The notes beneath the pieces were generated by a model, which saw only the letters and a program-made list of their open reading frames with translations, was not told the origin of the DNA and searched no databases. From an uncultured Chlorobiaceae bacterium (GTDB lineage Bacteria > Bacteroidota > Chlorobiia > Chlorobiales > Chlorobiaceae): a stretch of DNA of 64,000 nt. The stretch is from positions 48,748 to 112,747 of the forward strand of contig CAIRXW010000042.1 in assembly GCA_903882665.1 (NCBI GenBank), in the 5' to 3' direction. Made by a program: the position numbers and the translations under genes. This document shows positions 63,235 to 64,000 of the stretch, piece after piece; positions within the stretch are counted from its first letter, which is position 1, and every line of letters starts with the position of its first letter.

Positions 63235-63864
63235 ATGGCTGTATTAAAATTATCGACACCCGGCGTGTACGTACAGGAGATATCGACACTGCCGCCATCT
63301 GTTGCTGAAGTGGAAACCGCGATTCCGGCATTCATTGGATACACCGAAAAGGCTGACCGCCTTGTTGCCGGCGATCTTGTGATGATCCCGAACAAAATTG
63401 GAAGCCTCAGCGACTTTGAGCAATTCTATGGTGGGCCACCGACTGAATCTGACGATAGTATTACGATTACTGTCAAAGATTCCGGCAATAACCAATACGA
63501 AATTATTTGTGGATATGATACTTCGAAACGCTCGAAGTACTGTCTCTATTATTCAATCAAGCATTTCTATGATAACGGTGGTGGAACATGCTACATCGTT
63601 GCCGCCGACACATTCAAAACACCGGGCGTTGTATCCAAAGATAAGCTTAAGAGCGCTCTTGATGTCATTAAGGATGTAGACGAGGTGACTCTTTTAGCCA
63701 TTCCCGAAACTCCGGCAATCGACCAGAGCGATGGCGGTAACGCGTATAAAGAGGTGGTAAATGCTATGATCAATCAAGCATACGATCTTAAAGACCGCTT
63801 TGCAATCATTGATCCTTACAAAGTTACGGCGAAAAACAGTGTCGATCCGAATGGCGACATTTGA
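63235..63864 (+). CDS. Contractile tail sheath protein, 5' part, interrupted by an insertion sequence
   Basis: The first about 208 residues of a phage-tail/injection-system sheath. LSTPGVYVQEISTLPPSVAE and VETAIPAFIGYTEKAD are the hallmark N-terminus; YSIKHFYDNGGGTCYIV and VTLLAIPETPAI follow. The reading frame stops at 63862-63864 exactly where an insertion-sequence end begins; family members run to 350-500 or more residues. A good ribosome site AGGGAGAAATTACTT precedes the ATG. The remainder should lie beyond the window. Sheath contraction drives the tube into target cells, so this insertion likely inactivates the system. Confidence 0.88.
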   Translation: MAVLKLSTPGVYVQEISTLPPSVAEVETAIPAFIGYTEKADRLVAGDLVMIPNKIGSLSDFEQFYGGPPTESDDSITITVKDSGNNQYEIICGYDTSKRSKYCLYYSIKHFYDNGGGTCYIVAADTFKTPGVVSKDKLKSALDVIKDVDEVTLLAIPETPAIDQSDGGNAYKEVVNAMINQAYDLKDRFAIIDPYKVTAKNSVDPNGDI

Positions 63865-64000
63865 AGTGGACCCCAACCGGTAGACAAAAAGTGGCTTAGT
63901 TTAAGTTACTAACCTGACCTGTTTATGCAGCGGAAAGGCGCTGCCCCTCTTTTATCTGTAACTCTTCTGTCGGCTTATTCTTCTTGCTGTATTTGTCAAC
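63862..64000. mobile_element. Left end of an insertion sequence inserted in the sheath gene
   Basis: The sequence from 63862 (TGAAGTGGACCCCAACCGGT) has the look of a terminal inverted repeat of an IS3/IS150-like element and breaks the sheath frame. The other end and the target duplication are outside the window, so the family and exact boundary are tentative. Confidence 0.65.
63923..64000 (-). CDS. Presumed transposase, last 25 codons
   Basis: On the minus strand an open frame enters from the window edge and ends with TAA at 63923-63925, reading VDKYSKKNKPTEELQIKEGQ and a short tail. Its stop is about 60 nt from the element end, the spacing expected for a transposase gene. The residues alone do not identify a family. 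Confidence 0.45.
   Translation of the reverse strand, partial: VDKYSKKNKPTEELQIKEGQRLSAA

Noticed and set aside
1..64000. CRISPR arrays, rRNA or tRNA genes
   Set aside because: No regularly spaced repeats and no recognisable rRNA or tRNA sequence were seen when reading through; a tRNAscan run would be needed to exclude tRNAs fully.

Overview
The window looks like a chromosomal segment of a green sulfur bacterium (Chlorobiaceae, Chlorobium/Pelodictyon type). The indications are a cytochrome c-555-like periplasmic haem protein, a cluster with the gene order hdrD-hdrA-mvhD-like-FeS-hydB2-hydG2 that is typical of this group, a Chlorobi-sized SecA, and the overall gene style. No rRNA, tRNA or CRISPR array was recognised, so the assignment rests on protein resemblance only.

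Layout. 1-1330: end of a cobalamin lower-ligand operon (cobT', cobS). 1350-2573: a PPP-family phosphatase and a DUF2141 exported protein. 2752-7143: a CheB-CheR-PAS hybrid and a PAS histidine kinase. 7178-8803: a MurB protein with an extra DOMON/CBM9-like C-terminal domain. 8813-15629: a six-gene, minus-strand heterodisulfide reductase/sulfhydrogenase-like electron-transfer operon. 16060-17262: an AlaC-like aminotransferase.

17396-21833 is an accessory island. It is bounded by a roughly 84-bp direct repeat of the 3' end of nnr. It carries a coiled-coil/TPR/SUMF1 protein whose C-terminus looks like a diversity-generating-retroelement variable region, a degenerate stretch, and an AAA ATPase plus TOPRIM-like DUF4276 pair whose second gene is frameshifted just before its acidic motif.

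21820-38021 is mostly housekeeping: nnr, purL and secA in one operon; two NmrA-type proteins; an OGG1-like glycosylase; lipA; HU; an OsmC/DUF134/methyltransferase operon; and cytochrome c-555.

38176-54817 is a complete minus-strand biosynthetic cluster: a 4182-residue, four-module NRPS with reductive release, two SyrD/PvdE-type ABC exporters and an Sfp-type phosphopantetheinyl transferase. The likely flow is pantetheinylation, assembly of a four-unit peptide, release as aldehyde or alcohol, then export.

55086-64000 is a plastic region. It holds an SPFH protein paired with a periplasmic binding protein, DUF697 and small membrane proteins, a group II intron 3' remnant, a parA/ribbon-helix-helix partition pair beside an AT-rich stretch with repeated ATTRYAAT-type motifs, a fragment of a DUF4062-type protein, and the first genes of an extracellular contractile injection system (DUF4255, a conserved partner, tail sheath). 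An insertion sequence that runs off the window breaks the sheath gene.
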